From positions 14,341,426 to 14,405,425 of the forward strand of contig NC_037275.1 in NCBI RefSeq assembly GCF_000002425.4: 64,000 bases of DNA. Direction: 5' to 3'. The notes below the pieces were generated by a model. It did not search any database, was not told the origin of the DNA, and saw only the letters and a list, made by a program, of their open reading frames with translations. This document shows positions 25,123 through 38,027 of the stretch, piece by piece. Each line of letters begins with the position of its first letter. The first letter of the stretch is position 1. Made by a program: the position numbers and the translations under genes. This DNA is from Physcomitrium patens. Its lineage: Eukaryota; Streptophyta; Bryopsida; Funariales; Funariaceae.

Positions 25123-26393
25123 TACATACATACATTGTATTTTTTTTTTTAATAAGCAAGAGAAATTGAAAAAGAAATCTAGAGTATAACATTGATATAT
25201 CCTTTGAATTACAAATAATTCATTAAAATTTTTAAATCCCAAATATTTCTAAATATAGTATGTGTAAAAAATATTTAATTCTTTTGAAGTTAATAAATTA
25301 AAAAGAAAATTATCATGGATTTTGTAGGTGGTCATGGTTGAGGAAATATCAACCAACCCATAATTCTTTAATTCTTTCCACCTTTTGATTATTTTTGGTC
25401 TTTATTTATTTATTTATTCCATCTTGTAGTTACTTCTTCATGATCATTAGAAATATCAATTCGTGTTTTCTTTTTCTTTTGCATTCCGATGAAAACTTAA
25501 AAGGTTCAGCACACTGCCATTTAGTTGCAGTTACAAACTTTACTTTTGTTCTTTGACTTTTCTTTTTTCTTTTTCTTTGACCTATACTGTCTTTTTTCTT
25601 TAACATTTTCAATTTATTAATTCTTGGATATGTTATCAATGACTGTTATTCTTCGCAGCTTAGCAAATTTCATACAAATGTGAGTCTTTAAAACGCTTGT
25701 AAAATACCAAAAATAATGTGTTCATCAAAATTGAATGAGAATATGCTATTTTTGAGGTTTTATACACATTCACATAAACCTTACGTATTGAAATATTTAT
25801 TTTGCATTATAACTAGTACAAGCATTCATAGCAGTGTATTGCACACCTACAAAAAGGTCTCTGATTGGTTCAACTTCTTCACAGTAAGTAAAGAGATTTA
25901 GACACTCAAAAAACATCACAAGTGTAATTGTTTGACTTTGGGGAAAAAAAAATAAAAAATAAAAAATAACTGTCTACGATAAAATTTAAGTATTTTGAGA
26001 AATATGATCATGTGTGTGTTTGTATATATATGTGTGTATTTTGGCTCTAAAATTAAAAAAATAATTCCATGAAAAAAAAAATAATTCAACTTCAGTAAAG
26101 ATTTATAGTTGTTTAAATATAAAAATCGGATGAACTTATATTTTTTTGAATCTCTTTTCAAAGAATATTTACAGCAGTGTAAGAAAAATTTATGATTGTA
26201 ACGTTTTAGTTAAAACCTTATTTTCATTTTTCATGCATGATGTTAAAAAAGAAAGTTAATACATGAGGATAGATGTATCCTACATGCTTGGTTTTGTGAA
26301 ATTCAAATTGACTTGGCCAATGTAAACAAGAAATTGTGAAATTGTTCATAGAATTTATGAGGTTTTAGAATTATAAAACAAACCTAAAATAAT
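24119..26393. other. AT-rich intergenic sequence with TA microsatellites
   Basis: AT-rich DNA between the unrecognised minus gene and DRC5. TA runs occur at 24531-24562 and 25090-25120, the second followed by CATA repeats. All six frames are closed at short intervals. The DRC5 promoter should lie in its right part, but no clear TATA box can be separated from the general A/T background. Confidence 0.5.
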
Positions 26394-28886
26394 ATGGAAA
26401 AACTGGATGAAGCAAAGGGGCAAAAAGAAGAATTGAAAGTAGGAGAATTTGAAAACCTATCTAATTCTTCATCTCCAAAAACAAAAGAAGAAATATGGAA
26501 GAAAGAAGTGCCAATACCTCCTTTTTATTTTCAACCCACATTGGTTGATATGCTTGTGCCTATTAAAGCACTTCACTACAAAGATTACCCATATTTTGCT
26601 GATATGCCTGAAGAAATTCGGGAGCGCATTGTTGCATTATTACCAATTGATTTACCATTAGATCTTATTTCCGATGTAAGGTGATTGTATGGAAATAATT
26701 TTGTACAAATGAACGTCTTAATTTGATGTGCCTGCACAAGGTTTTACATGAATTTTTATGGGTTTTATGCTTTAATATTGCAGTCTTCAATTTTAATATA
26801 CCATATTCTATTTTTTTTTTCTTCCGGTACTATTAGAACTGCATGTCTACAAAATGAATTATAAATCATAACAAATTATTTCATACCATTTGAGTTTTTT
26901 GCTTATATGAAAATATAAAAATGTCCTGGGCACAATCAATGATATTTCATTGATTAATGTGATATTTGATTGAATAGTTGATTACAGAAGAGAGTTATTG
27001 GAAGAGAAGATCACTTTCTAGATGGCGTAATGTTGATATTGCTTGTCATGGAGACTCATGGAAACAGCTATATTTTGAACGTAATTTGAGTGAATTTATT
27101 GAAAGGTGGTTTTATATTTCTTTTAAATTTTTAAATTTTTTTGAATAAAAAGAAAAGGAAGTTAGAAAAAGTGTTTTTAAAACCCAACTTAAGTGAAATA
27201 CATATAAATAATATATAAGCTTTGTTGCTACTTCTATACTAATGTTTGTTATCATTTTTTAATGTAATGCTAGCTACGAGTTAACGAAGGATTTAAAGAA
27301 AGATCTGCAAGACCTCTTAAGACTAAGTGCAGCTTATGTACATAATATCAATTTGCAAAAACTTCCTTCACATTTGCAGTTACTTCTAATAAATGAAGAA
27401 TTGCAATGGCAAGTTCACATGTCTCATTCAAGAATGCTTGGTTAAATTTCATTAATTATTTTTAAAAACCTATCAGATTTGTTTGAGAGATCTTTAAAAT
27501 CTCCATACTGCATCACTAGACATATTTTATAAGTAAAAATAATAACATGTATATATTTACATGTATAAAGAATCAAAATTATGTAAGGAATTTATTCCAT
27601 GAATAAAAAAATGAACATTTCAATGACACATAGGAATCTAAGTACATTAAAGATTGAATATGGAGATCCAAATGCATGTATGAGTTATGATATCAAAAAA
27701 ATTGGAATGCTTAATTCTGATTGTATTTCTATGGCGGCATTTTGTTCTGTTACCCACACCTTAACGGAGCTGAACTTATCTTCAAATGCTCTTTGTGATG
27801 ATCATGTGTGATCCCACCAGCTACTGATCATGCACTTTTAAGTTTAGTTTTTCTAAGTATATATATATATATATATATATAGTTGATTTTATGAATGGTT
27901 GATAGGAAATGTTAATCAAATTGAACTGATTTCACTCACAGGTGCTTGCACTTGTGGATGGAATGGTTCAAAACCCTACAATTGTTAATTTGGATCTCTC
28001 ACACAACATGATTTCTGATGTTGGATGTGAGCATCTTGCTCGACTGCTCAATGCAAAAAATTGTATTCTCTTGTTTCTCAACCTTTGCAATAATCAAATT
28101 AAAAAAATGGGTACATCAAATAAAAAATATTAAATTTTTATTTGTTTTATTTAAAAATAATAAGTATGCATTGTAATAACCAGCTAATTAACAATGAGCT
28201 TGTTTATGAACTTAAGGCATTGACACAACATTATGAACCACATATTGAAAAAAATTCACTTTGTATAAAATAGGCATCATATTCGAGCTTGATTTTTATT
28301 TTTATTTTTATTGTCTCTCTCTCTTTCTCTAAATATTTATTACTACATTTTCAATTAATAGGAACACAAGCCATAGGATATTCTCTATCTACAAACAAGA
28401 GTTTGTTATCTTTGAATTTACGTTTGAATGATCTTGGAGATTATGGTGGTCATCGTGTTTTTGAGTATATGATGGACAATCAAGTTATCCAGGTTTGAAA
28501 AATAATGCTTCATTGTATTCATCGGCTACCAGTTATTAACTTGTAATATATATATATTTACAAACTTTCAATAAAAAGTTGGTTTAATGCAGAGGTTGAG
28601 TATGTCAGCAACTGGATTTAGTGTGGAAGGTGTGGAGGCATTGACAAAGTTGCTTCATTTACCACAATCAGAACTTCAATATTTAGATATCTCAGCCAAT
28701 CCAGGAATTGGTCCTGCTCAAGGACAGACCATATATGCTGCATTGGTTGCAAAGAAAAAAATGAAAGAATTACATATCAAAAAATGTGGCATTGGAGTGG
28801 AATTGGAAGCACAATTTGATGGCTTGTTACAAGCTCGTAAATTTGATATGGAAGATTTGTTTTTAAATCCAGAGGCACATGGATAA
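26394..28886 (+). CDS. DRC5: Dynein regulatory complex subunit 5 (TCTE1/FAP155 type), LRR protein
   Basis: DRC5 is a leucine-rich-repeat subunit of the nexin-dynein regulatory complex that joins doublet microtubules and controls axonemal beating. Seven exons fit: 26394-26675, 26978-27105, 27274-27420 (donor GTCTCA weak, least sure), 27634-27805, 27942-28110, 28362-28492 and 28593-28886. They total 440 residues; human TCTE1 is about 500. The N-terminal part shows LLPIDLPLDLISD, ESYWKRRSLSRWRNV and GDSWKQLYFERNLSEFIE, the block typical of TCTE1. From about residue 195 come RNase-inhibitor-like LRRs (LTELNLSSNALCDD, IVNLDLSHNMISDVG, LLSLNLRLNDLGDYGG, LQYLDISANPGIG). Introns are short and TA-rich, and the coding sequence is much richer in A/T than its neighbours. 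No stop or frameshift is seen. Together with SSNA1 it points to motile sperm. Confidence 0.85.
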
Positions 28887-30160
28887 TTCATAAGGCTGTT
28901 TTATTTTATTTTGTTTTGATCCTTATTCTTACTTTCACCTTTTTCATTATATATATATGTATATATATATATATATATACATATACATGTATATATGTAG
29001 AAAATTAACAAACCTAATTTATGGTTGAAGTATCGTGTATTGATGGTTGGAAATTTATTGGTAGTGACTACATATTCTTGTAAAAGTTTTAGACGTTCTT
29101 GTATGAAATATTTAAAATTATACTTACAAGGGTTGAAACAGTGATTATTTGTAGACATATTTTGAATTTGTGAGGTCCCAATTACATTATTTTTCATAAT
29201 GAAAGTCTTAAAATTGGGTTGATTTATACATTTGAAGAAAACTGTTATGTGTTAATTAGTTGATACTTAAAAATAAAAAGTTGGATCAACAGCAATATTT
29301 GGATTTTAAATATCTCATTTTAGTTTTGACTGTTGAACATGTAGTGAACAAAGGATTACCATCTTCAATCATAATAAAGCCTATTTCAACAATTTCAGTA
29401 TCACATTATTATATGACTGCAAATTGTTGAAAATCGTTCTTGTTAAGGCAGCTGATAAGATAACAAATTTAATGTCACTCTCTATTACAAACAATGAAGT
29501 TACTAATTAGTAAAAAAAATTAAACAAATATTAATTATTGATGTTAGGTAAAATAATGTTTTTATAATGCGGTGTGGGAAGAAATACTTGTCTAGCACAT
29601 GATAGAACAATATGAAAATTAAATTTAGAGGGTATTTAATTCCAGAGTTTAAGAAGAAGCTCTTCTAAAAAAAAAAAATTATGAAAAATGAGACACTATT
29701 AAATATTCAATTTGGACAAAGAAGCAAAAAAATTGACCTGCTAACAATGCAACAAGGTGATTTGCAAATATAAAAGAAGACATACCTTTAAAAGCCTCAA
29801 CATTAGGGATGTGCATGTTTGATGCAATGTTTTGGTGAAGGAAATGTTAGAATTGAAATTTAAAGGAAAAGTAATAGAATTAAATGCAGAAAAATTGATG
29901 AAAATATTTTGAACTATAAAACAATGGAATTCTTTTTTATGAATAGTAATACAGAAATCTCTATCTATCTATAATGTAGAAGATAAATTCACTTAATTTG
30001 TTTACCACTTTATTTTGATAACTTAAGCATTTTCGTTCTCGTTGATTTTTTTTCGATTGAAGTGATCTAAAACGACAACCTAATTGTTTTGGATAATTCT
30101 ACATGAATATACTTTTTTATCTTACCTCGAATTAATATTTTGAAACGAACCCACAAAGGA
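28887..30160. other. AT-rich intergenic sequence
   Basis: It holds the DRC5 3' region and a TA/TG-rich palindromic microsatellite at about 28950-29000. No coding signal. Normal composition returns near 30150. Confidence 0.45.
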
Positions 30161-31074
30161 TTCCACTGCTAACCTGCTTTCCAAAGCAGCTTCACACTAT
30201 TCCCTGATTCCACGCCAAAACCGTCTTGCACAGTCTCAAGATTCCAGGCAGAATTTGTCTTGTAACCTGGCCATTGCCAGAGTGGGAGATTCTCCATGGC
30301 CTTGGAGCATGCTCCGGCGATTTGTGGCTCAGAGGGGAAAGATCTTCCCGTTGGCAATCACGAGGACAATCTGCGACCGAGAGATGCTCCACGAATGGTA
30401 TGTAAGTCTAAGTGATTCGCTGCTCTCTCTCTCTCTCTGTCGGTGGGAATTGCGTTTCTGCGCACAATTTGGATTGAAGGTTTCGTTTCTTTGACCAGAA
30501 CGATGGCGGTATTTTTTTTCTCATTGAAGATGCCATTGAGGAAACCTTGTTGACAGTGGCAGTGTCGTCCCTCTCGAACCGCGAGCTACGAATTGTGATG
30601 CTGTATCCGTAGGTGCTAGAATTCTATCTTTTCTCAGACGAGGTTGGCAGTTCCTTTGGAGGGGATGATATGTGATGACGAAATTTCTGTACATTATGAT
30701 TGTGTTGTGACGAGACATTCAACAAGTTTCTGTGGATAAAGTTGCCATTAAATTTGTGGAATAGAGAATTTCTTGTGCCAAGTGTTGTTGACTAGTTTCA
30801 GCTCGTCTGCGAAGCTCGAATGCCGTGCTATTCTGCGCTGCCCTGACAATAGCTCTTCCCCTGCGCTTGTCCAGAGTAGGAGCAGATAATGGATAATTGC
30901 TCTTGATTTGTGAGGTTTAGATTACGCGGGTTGCTTCAATGCACGTATGAGATGCCGCCCTTGTAGATTTGCAGAATAGCATACATCCTCTTTATCTAGG
31001 AAGCACTTGGTCTAGCATTTCAGCAAGAATGTGGTTCAATCTCTAAACACAAGAATCTGCTCGTACTGCCTTGA
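30161..31074 (+). promoter_or_regulatory. Probable promoter and leader of the ankyrin gene
   Basis: Normal-composition DNA directly ahead of the ankyrin gene. It contains a CT microsatellite at 30423-30438 and a possible non-coding first exon ending near 30400 (CGAATG before GTATGTAAG). The frame of the first coding exon is closed by a stop just before the ATG at 31075. Confidence 0.35.
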
Positions 31075-34000
31075 ATGCCGGGGACCGGGGAGGAAATGAG
31101 CAGCGGAGTAATGTACTCCAAGTCGCGAACGAAGGAACATGTTGTGCAGAGGAAACTTGGACATAGTCAATCCTGTCGCCAGTTATCGCCGCCGTCCACA
31201 ATGCTGCCGCTTGGTCTTGGAACAGGTTAGTGCCTAATTTCCTTAGGAATTCTCCACTTTCCAAGCTACCTTATTTCATGACATTCTTCCTTGTGTTAGA
31301 GCTCGTGCTGGATTACATGGAACGTTTAGCCTTGCATATCCAGAATTCAGCGAATTATCGATTCCTGGTACAACTTTTTGGATCTTTACAACGTCGCGAA
31401 CTGAAGACTCTTTTGAAAATTGATTAGGGCCGGGGCTTGGAAGCCAAAATGGCAAAGTACACAAAACACCACCATCCTCGTCAAGCACCGACTCAACGAA
31501 AGCCTCATATACGGAGCCACAGGACTGGGGAGTGAATGCACGGGATGAGAAGGGGCGAACAGCTCTGCATTTTGCATGTGGAATGGTTCCAGCAGATTGC
31601 GCGCGTCTTTTGTTGGATGCTGGTGCAGACGTACATGCTCGTGATAAGGATGGCTATACTCCCTTGCACATGGCAGCCGGCTATGGCCGATGCAACTGCG
31701 TTAAGCTTCTTCTGGATCACGGCAAGCTCACTGAATTATCGCATTGGTTATTCTTTTACTGCATGATTTGTAAATTTTGGTGCTAGAAATCTTGAATCTT
31801 GAACTTGACCTGATTATGTGTGATTGGAATCGAGTATCAGATTATTGATCCCAGTCTCTTTGATAATTTGACATATTTCTTGACTGTCTTGTTCCTGTTT
31901 GCGCTATCCTCTCAGGTGCAAATGTATTCGCTCGCGAACGAGCAGGGCGAACTCCTCGAGAACTAGCGGGGGAAATCCGTGATGACGGTAATCAAGCGCA
32001 GGAGGTGGTGAAAGTTCCTCGAGGAGACATTGACCAAACCATACAGTTACTGACTGAAGCAGAAAGCAAGTGCGTCGACAATGCTGCACAAGAGAGAAGT
32101 CGCAAGTTGTCAAAAATTTCCCATTCAGCTCCTACTCTGAGTAATTCTTACGAGTCCCATTCAATCGCTACGAACGAATTTGGTAAATCAAAGAAGTCAC
32201 TATGTTCGGCGGCTCTAGAGAACGCTCTCACAGGTTTGTACTTTTGTCAAAATTGTAGCGAAGACATTGCTCCTCATGAATCCTGATTTCCTTCTGATTC
32301 TCGTCTCATCTAAGTCTACTAGCAGTAAGTTATGTGAATATTGTTAGAACTTCAACTTGTAGGTATTTAATATAATGTATGTAGTGGCTCGGATTGTGAA
32401 CTCAATAATTCTCTTTATCATCTTTCTTTTATGGTTACTGAAGGAGTCTCTCAAATTATGAAGAGTGTAGCACAATTTTTGGTGAATTACGCGGTATTGA
32501 GGCTTGCATCGTGTTTGCTCCTTGAAAATATGAGATTTATTGTGAAAGTTTCAGGAGACGCAGTGTCCAGTTTCTGGAACAAAACACTAAAAAACGGCAA
32601 CTATTCACTCTCATTTAAAGATCATCTCTTGCAGGATATTCTATATCAGATGCTCTTTGGCAACATTAATTTGAGAGTAGGTTAACAGTGGCAAGGGAGT
32701 GCAGTAGTAACAAATCTATTGAATATAAAGGATCGGAAAGGAGGGAACCTCAGTTTAGCCGATTTTTGCAGTGGCCTGCAGAGGTGGTCACGTCGATGTT
32801 GTGGAGCTATTGCTGTCCAGCGGTGCGCATGTAGATGCCCATGACCCAGATGGTGCGACACCCCTTCTGGCAGCAGCTGACAGCGGGTTTGCCAAGTAAG
32901 TTTTCGCTATTCAGCGGCTTAATGTTCAAATTACTAAGTTGTTCACTTGCTCTCAAGTGTATACCATCTTCGGGACATGTGTTAAAACATCAAGATAGAG
33001 TAGGCCTGAAAAGAGCGTTCAAATACTTTCTGTAGCGAGTTTCGTGTAAAATCTCTCGAGTGCCAACCTGGAATGCCACTGGTTCCTCTTGCTACACTTG
33101 GTCTGCGTAAATTGTAGTGAATTATATCAACATGTCGGATTGAACTGTTTTTCTGAGACCAAATATAGGATATGGTGGTGAAACAGATGGCCTTTTATCG
33201 CCATCGTATATTTGGCGAGAAACTCATCCCGAAATCCTCTACATTGAAATCTTTCCTTAGTCAACTCACTTAGATGTTACGATGAAGCTGTAGCTTTGAA
33301 AGGCGTTATGTTGGATCAATGTGAAGACTGAGGTGGGAAATGACAGTTGTGTCCAGTTGCTACTCAAGCATGGAGCCAATGCAGATGCCAAAGATCGTGT
33401 GGGTGTTACAGCACTCATTGCTGCAGTAAGTGTTGCTTGACCTTGCATCCTTGACTGGTTCTTGCGTGATTAGTAGGATCATAGAACTCAGTCTTCGCAC
33501 ACCACTTTAATTTCCTGAAGTAGAAGAGACTACTCACGTTCTAGATCTCTACTCTGAGTACAATTCTGGTCTTCACTCCAACTGTTTATGTTCTTCTCGA
33601 AAAGTTCAGGTACCAGAGGTTGAGATCCGTGTGAGGTTTTGAACCACTGTTTGTGAGCCTAACTCCGCCAATATATGAATTTGTGTCTCATAAATTAGAT
33701 CCCTGTCATTTGCTTGCATGGTTGCAGCGAATGACGACTTGTACCCCATGATTTGTGTGATATGATGGCGTAAAGCGATCACTATGCTTAGCAGTCCGAA
33801 TTTCACCATCAAAGATTTAAACTATATCCTGCTTCTTAGGTATGATTTACTGAAAGTTCTTTTTTTTCTTTTCTTTTTACATATATATTTTTAAAAAGAA
33901 TTTCGGGGTTTCTCGTTTTCTGATGGCCAGGCATACAATGGTCACTCCGACTGTTTGGAAGTTCTTCTCGGTTACAAAGCTTCGGTGGATGCAAAATCTC

Positions 34001-37000
34001 ATGGGGGCGTAACACCTCTCATTGCTGCTGCCGAGGGCTGTAATGCTGATTGCACTCAAGTTCTTCTTCTGGTAAGCATTTCCCACACTGTGCTTCACGT
34101 ACTGTACTCTTAAAGGGGTCGAGACGTCCGTGCAAACTTCCGTAGATCTTTTTTTTCTCATATAAATTATCTGACTTGAAAATACGGAATTGCATTCCTC
34201 TTTCCTGTGCAATACATTCAGGCCGGCGCACAGGTAAATGCAAGGACCTCAGAGGGCAAAACCGCTCTTATGCACGCTGTCAGTCGCAACTGCGTAGAAG
34301 CTACAGAATCTTTGTTGAATGGAGGCGCTGAAATCAATGCTGGTGATGGCGAAGGCTTCACAGCACTTCATCATGGAGCACGAAACAACTCTGCCGAGTG
34401 CCTGTAAGAATTCTCTTCAGCCATGTTGTCCTTTTTGATCCCTCATTTGGAGGAAAAAATGGAGAGTGGGACAAGAGCAGAACAAGGACCTTTAAGTCAG
34501 ATTTAACCAGGGTCAATTACATTCTCATCTGCGTTACAAGGACATCTCGAATGATTGTTACAGTATGAATTTTAAACGTATTTATGTCAATGGGTTTCTT
34601 GCGTGACAAAGATGTTTTGGCCACTTTCACAGACGAATTTTGCTGGAAAAAGGGGCAGATGTCACTCGAAAGTGTCGGCGAGGTCGAACGCCACTTCAAG
34701 AAGCTCCGAAAGACAGTGAAGCTGCTAAGCTACTGGTATTGAACGCAAAAAACTGCTCTTAAATTTGCCTAGACATTGAGACAAATCAATGAATTTGGTC
34801 ATCCCATTCTTTATTGCCCATATAAATATGTGAAAGATAAGTTTCACAATGTAATTTCCTTTTTCTTTATTTTTTTATTCTGCAATTAAGTAGAATTACG
34901 GTTTGTCAAGGATGGCTGATGACTTGCATTCAGACTATTCGTCGCGACAAGTTCGATTCTAAAGCAGCTGGTTCAATACATGCATTTAGGAGGAAAGGTG
35001 GAAAATGCTGGAATCTGAGATTGCAATGCGGCAGATGGAAGTTCTCAACCTTTTTGAACAAGACAGAAATATGCATAAGTCCAACACATCTAAAAAGTCA
35101 AGCACACGGCAGGCACGAGAGAAAAAGAACGGAAGGAGGAAGAAAGAGCCAGTTGAAAAGGCTGACCTCGCTAAGCAAGCGCTTCCAAAGTTGACTTCAA
35201 CAGTGAAAGCTGGTGATGAACCCGTTTCTGTGGATGTTTTATCTTCATCTCCAGGGTCAGAAGTTGCAATGGAGCAACCCTCTCCAAATCTTGTGTTGGG
35301 AAATGAGGAGGATTCTGCTTCTGATAAAAGTACACATCTTTCTTGCGGAGGAGGCCAAGACAACGATACGCTTGGGGGCCTCTTCAAAACTGAGAAAGAA
35401 TCAAGCTTAAAGTCCCCACTGATTGTCACCAATACCATGAGTTGCAGCTCTGGGGCCTCTGCACCTTCCTCAGCGGAGAATGTTTGCAACAATCTAGACG
35501 AGTGGATAAGAGTCGACGGAAAGCGGACGGCAGCTGTTGGTTCTTCTCCAAAGACTAATGCATCTCAGTCAAAACCACAAGGAAGCGCAGCAAGTACCGT
35601 ATCATCATTAAGACCTGCTGATCATCTTTCCATCGAAACAAAGATATCTGGAGGTCAGAGCATTAAGCACATTCAAGGATCATCTAAAATTTTGAAAGAG
35701 ATTGATGGTAAGGATGACGAGTCTTCACCCTGGGTACAGGTTCTTCTGAGAAGAACGCACTCCATTGGAGACGGAACAAGTGCAAGACCTATTGTTGAGG
35801 TTCCCTCGAAACCTAACTCTCCCCTGGAATCCAAAGCAGAGGATCATATATGGGAGACTGCAATCGAGTTCTCCGGCAATACAGAGGAGAAACTATCCGA
35901 TCGTGTGCATCGTATTGAGATAGAACTGAATCAGGCAAGACTAGCTGCTCGTGCTCATATGCAAAGGGTTAGTAATTGCTACACATTTTGACTTAGTCAG
36001 CTACTTCACTATGTAATGGTTTCTTCTGAATTTTTTCTATAGTTCAATTTTAGAGTACTCTGAAAATCTGAATCTTTTGGGATTTATCTAGAACGGTGCT
36101 TACTGGATCTGATTGGAATCTGTCGTGAAGGTGAAGGAACTTGAAATGTTAGTTTCTACACGCCAAGTGGAAAAATCAGATGCAAACTCGGCTCAAGTAA
36201 CGGAATTGACCCACGCATTAGAATTTCAAATAAGGGCACGTGTACAAGCTGAGAATGCGAAGACGGTGCTGGAGTTTCGCATTCGCGATTTGGAAGCAGT
36301 TGTTTCGTCTCAAAGCAAGGCGCTTGAAACCGCACAGGTATGAATTGTCGTCTATCAGTAGCAACATTTTAAGGAAGGTTCAGAGCACCATTTACTTTTC
36401 AATTGGATGCATCGATCTCGGTTTACCAGATAAACGTGCTCTCTCTTCTGTGGACGCAGGCGGAAATAGAGGAGCTCAAATTGCAAATGCTACGAAGGGA
36501 AGAAAGACACAAACAAGAGTGCGAAGTCCAACACAGAGAGTCTATTGCAGCTGCACTAGCAGCAGCTGCAGGCAGTTGTCGAGCCTGGGAGTTTTATCAC
36601 TCTCGAGAAAGTTTGCGAGGATGGATTCCAGAGTGTGCAGAAACATCACGAAGTGAGTTTGCCCCGTCATTGCTTCGCTCAGCCTCAGCATCAAGCTACA
36701 AGATGGATGAACATCTCTCGACACTCGATTCTCCTAGGACCCGAAAGCTAAAAGGAGACCAAGAAGTCAGGGAAGAGAGCTTCGAATGGAAATCTACAGC
36801 CGCCGCCGCAGCTATAGCTGCAGCATCTATGATTCGAAGCAAGAGTTGCACATTTTGTTCGGCATTGAATTCACATCTCTCATGTCTCCCGCATAATGTT
36901 TCTAGCATCAACTCAGTTTCCGAGGCTCTGTCAAAACTAGACTCTCCAGAATGCACTTTAAACGACCATGAAGTAGATGGCAAGGGAGCTCTGGAAGATT

Positions 37001-37191
37001 CGGCCAACCAGGAGCCAAGTAAAATTGGTAAAGGCATCGTTCGTTCTGCAAGTGAAGGCTCGCTACATTCTACAGGAAGTGGGGCTGATCAACGGGTACA
37101 ACAAGATCTTCTACCATTCATACCCATGGCAGGCCCTAAGACAGACCCAGTGAACGGATGGTTCAGCCTCGTTCCCAGCCCTGTGGATTAA
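31075..37191 (+). CDS. Ankyrin-repeat and coiled-coil protein, 1102 residues
   Basis: Eleven exons join in phase: 31075-31225, 31428-31721, 31916-32233, 32772-32895, 33347-33425, 33931-34071, 34222-34403, 34633-34735, 34990-35967, 36131-36337 and 36460-37191. Ankyrin repeats lie at about residues 79-165 ([24 protein letters not shown]) and 255-460 ([70 protein letters not shown]). A Ser-rich linker of about 80 residues splits the two blocks. Residues 465-760 are Lys/Ser-rich and probably disordered. A heptad-like coiled coil runs from about 760 to 890 ([31 protein letters not shown]). The tail is Ser-rich with two alanine runs. Intron 2 needs a GC donor (CACG/GCAAGC) to rebuild LLLDHGANV. The ATG has an in-frame stop directly upstream. 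Function unknown; scaffolding is an inference. Confidence 0.85.
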
Positions 37192-38027
37192 TGCTTACAT
37201 CGCCCTTTTTGGCAGCAAATCTTCTGTAGTACCAATTATATACCTACTTTCGTCCTCTTCAGCGCTAGCATTCGGAGCAAGCCATCAAAGCTTTTCATGA
37301 GGATGCAATTACCTGGAATTTGTGAACCCTGCTGCCGCCATAATGTGATGAACCTCGCTGAGGGGATCCTTTTTTGGTCGAAACCACAAAGTGCGTCTGC
37401 TCCTGGGCAATTGATTTTGGAGACGAAGTTGCTGGATGCAAAGGAGGAATTGGACAAGCAAGTTCTTGCCTCATTGGAACATGTCACATGGCAGGATGTG
37501 TACACGTCTTCTCCACTCACTTCGAGATTTACTGTGTTCGAGCGAGCTTGGACTATCTTGAAAAGCATGAACCACTGTTTACTAGGAACACCGACCGGAG
37601 TACTTCAACTACACCGGATGCGCAAAGGATTCTCCAGTCATCATGTTCGGCCTGAATGTACAGTAGTTGGGAGATAACACATTATTCAGCTATGTGTGAC
37701 GGACTCAATATCTTGTCATGGACATTGTTTCATGAAAGTAATCGTCATACTCGCATTCTCACTCTAGGAAAACCGCCTAGTAGGATCAAAACCGCTACCA
37801 TCTGAGTTTGGCGGTGATAACATAGTTGTCAATACTGCCGTCTTCCTCCTACCTTTGGGTGGACACACGTGCATTATATACTCGTGTGCCTGTGGCAGCA
37901 CACTGAAAGGTTAGTAAAATCTTTTGTTTATAGTTTGCAGCATTGTGCAGAGATTAAAACGTCCTATGGATATCTCTGTATCTTAGTACATTTCAATAAT
38001 CATTGATACTCATGCGAGATTATTTTC
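37192..38027. other. Ankyrin-gene 3' region
   Basis: The stretch from 37192 to about 37700 keeps normal composition and has a 126-codon open frame (37297-37677, +) that begins after the ankyrin stop. It has no domain I recognise, and frames on the other strand are equally open. It is most likely 3' untranslated sequence of the ankyrin gene. 37700-38027 shows nothing. Confidence 0.3.

Noticed and set aside
34919..35194. Plus-strand frame [13 protein letters not shown]... before ankyrin exon 9
   Set aside because: The acceptor at 34989 gives a frame that continues for 326 codons, while this one would require an intron of about 20 bases to join it.
37297..37677. 126-codon plus-strand frame after the ankyrin gene stop
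   Set aside because: No domain, no start-context support, equal openness on the other strand. Taken as 3' untranslated sequence.
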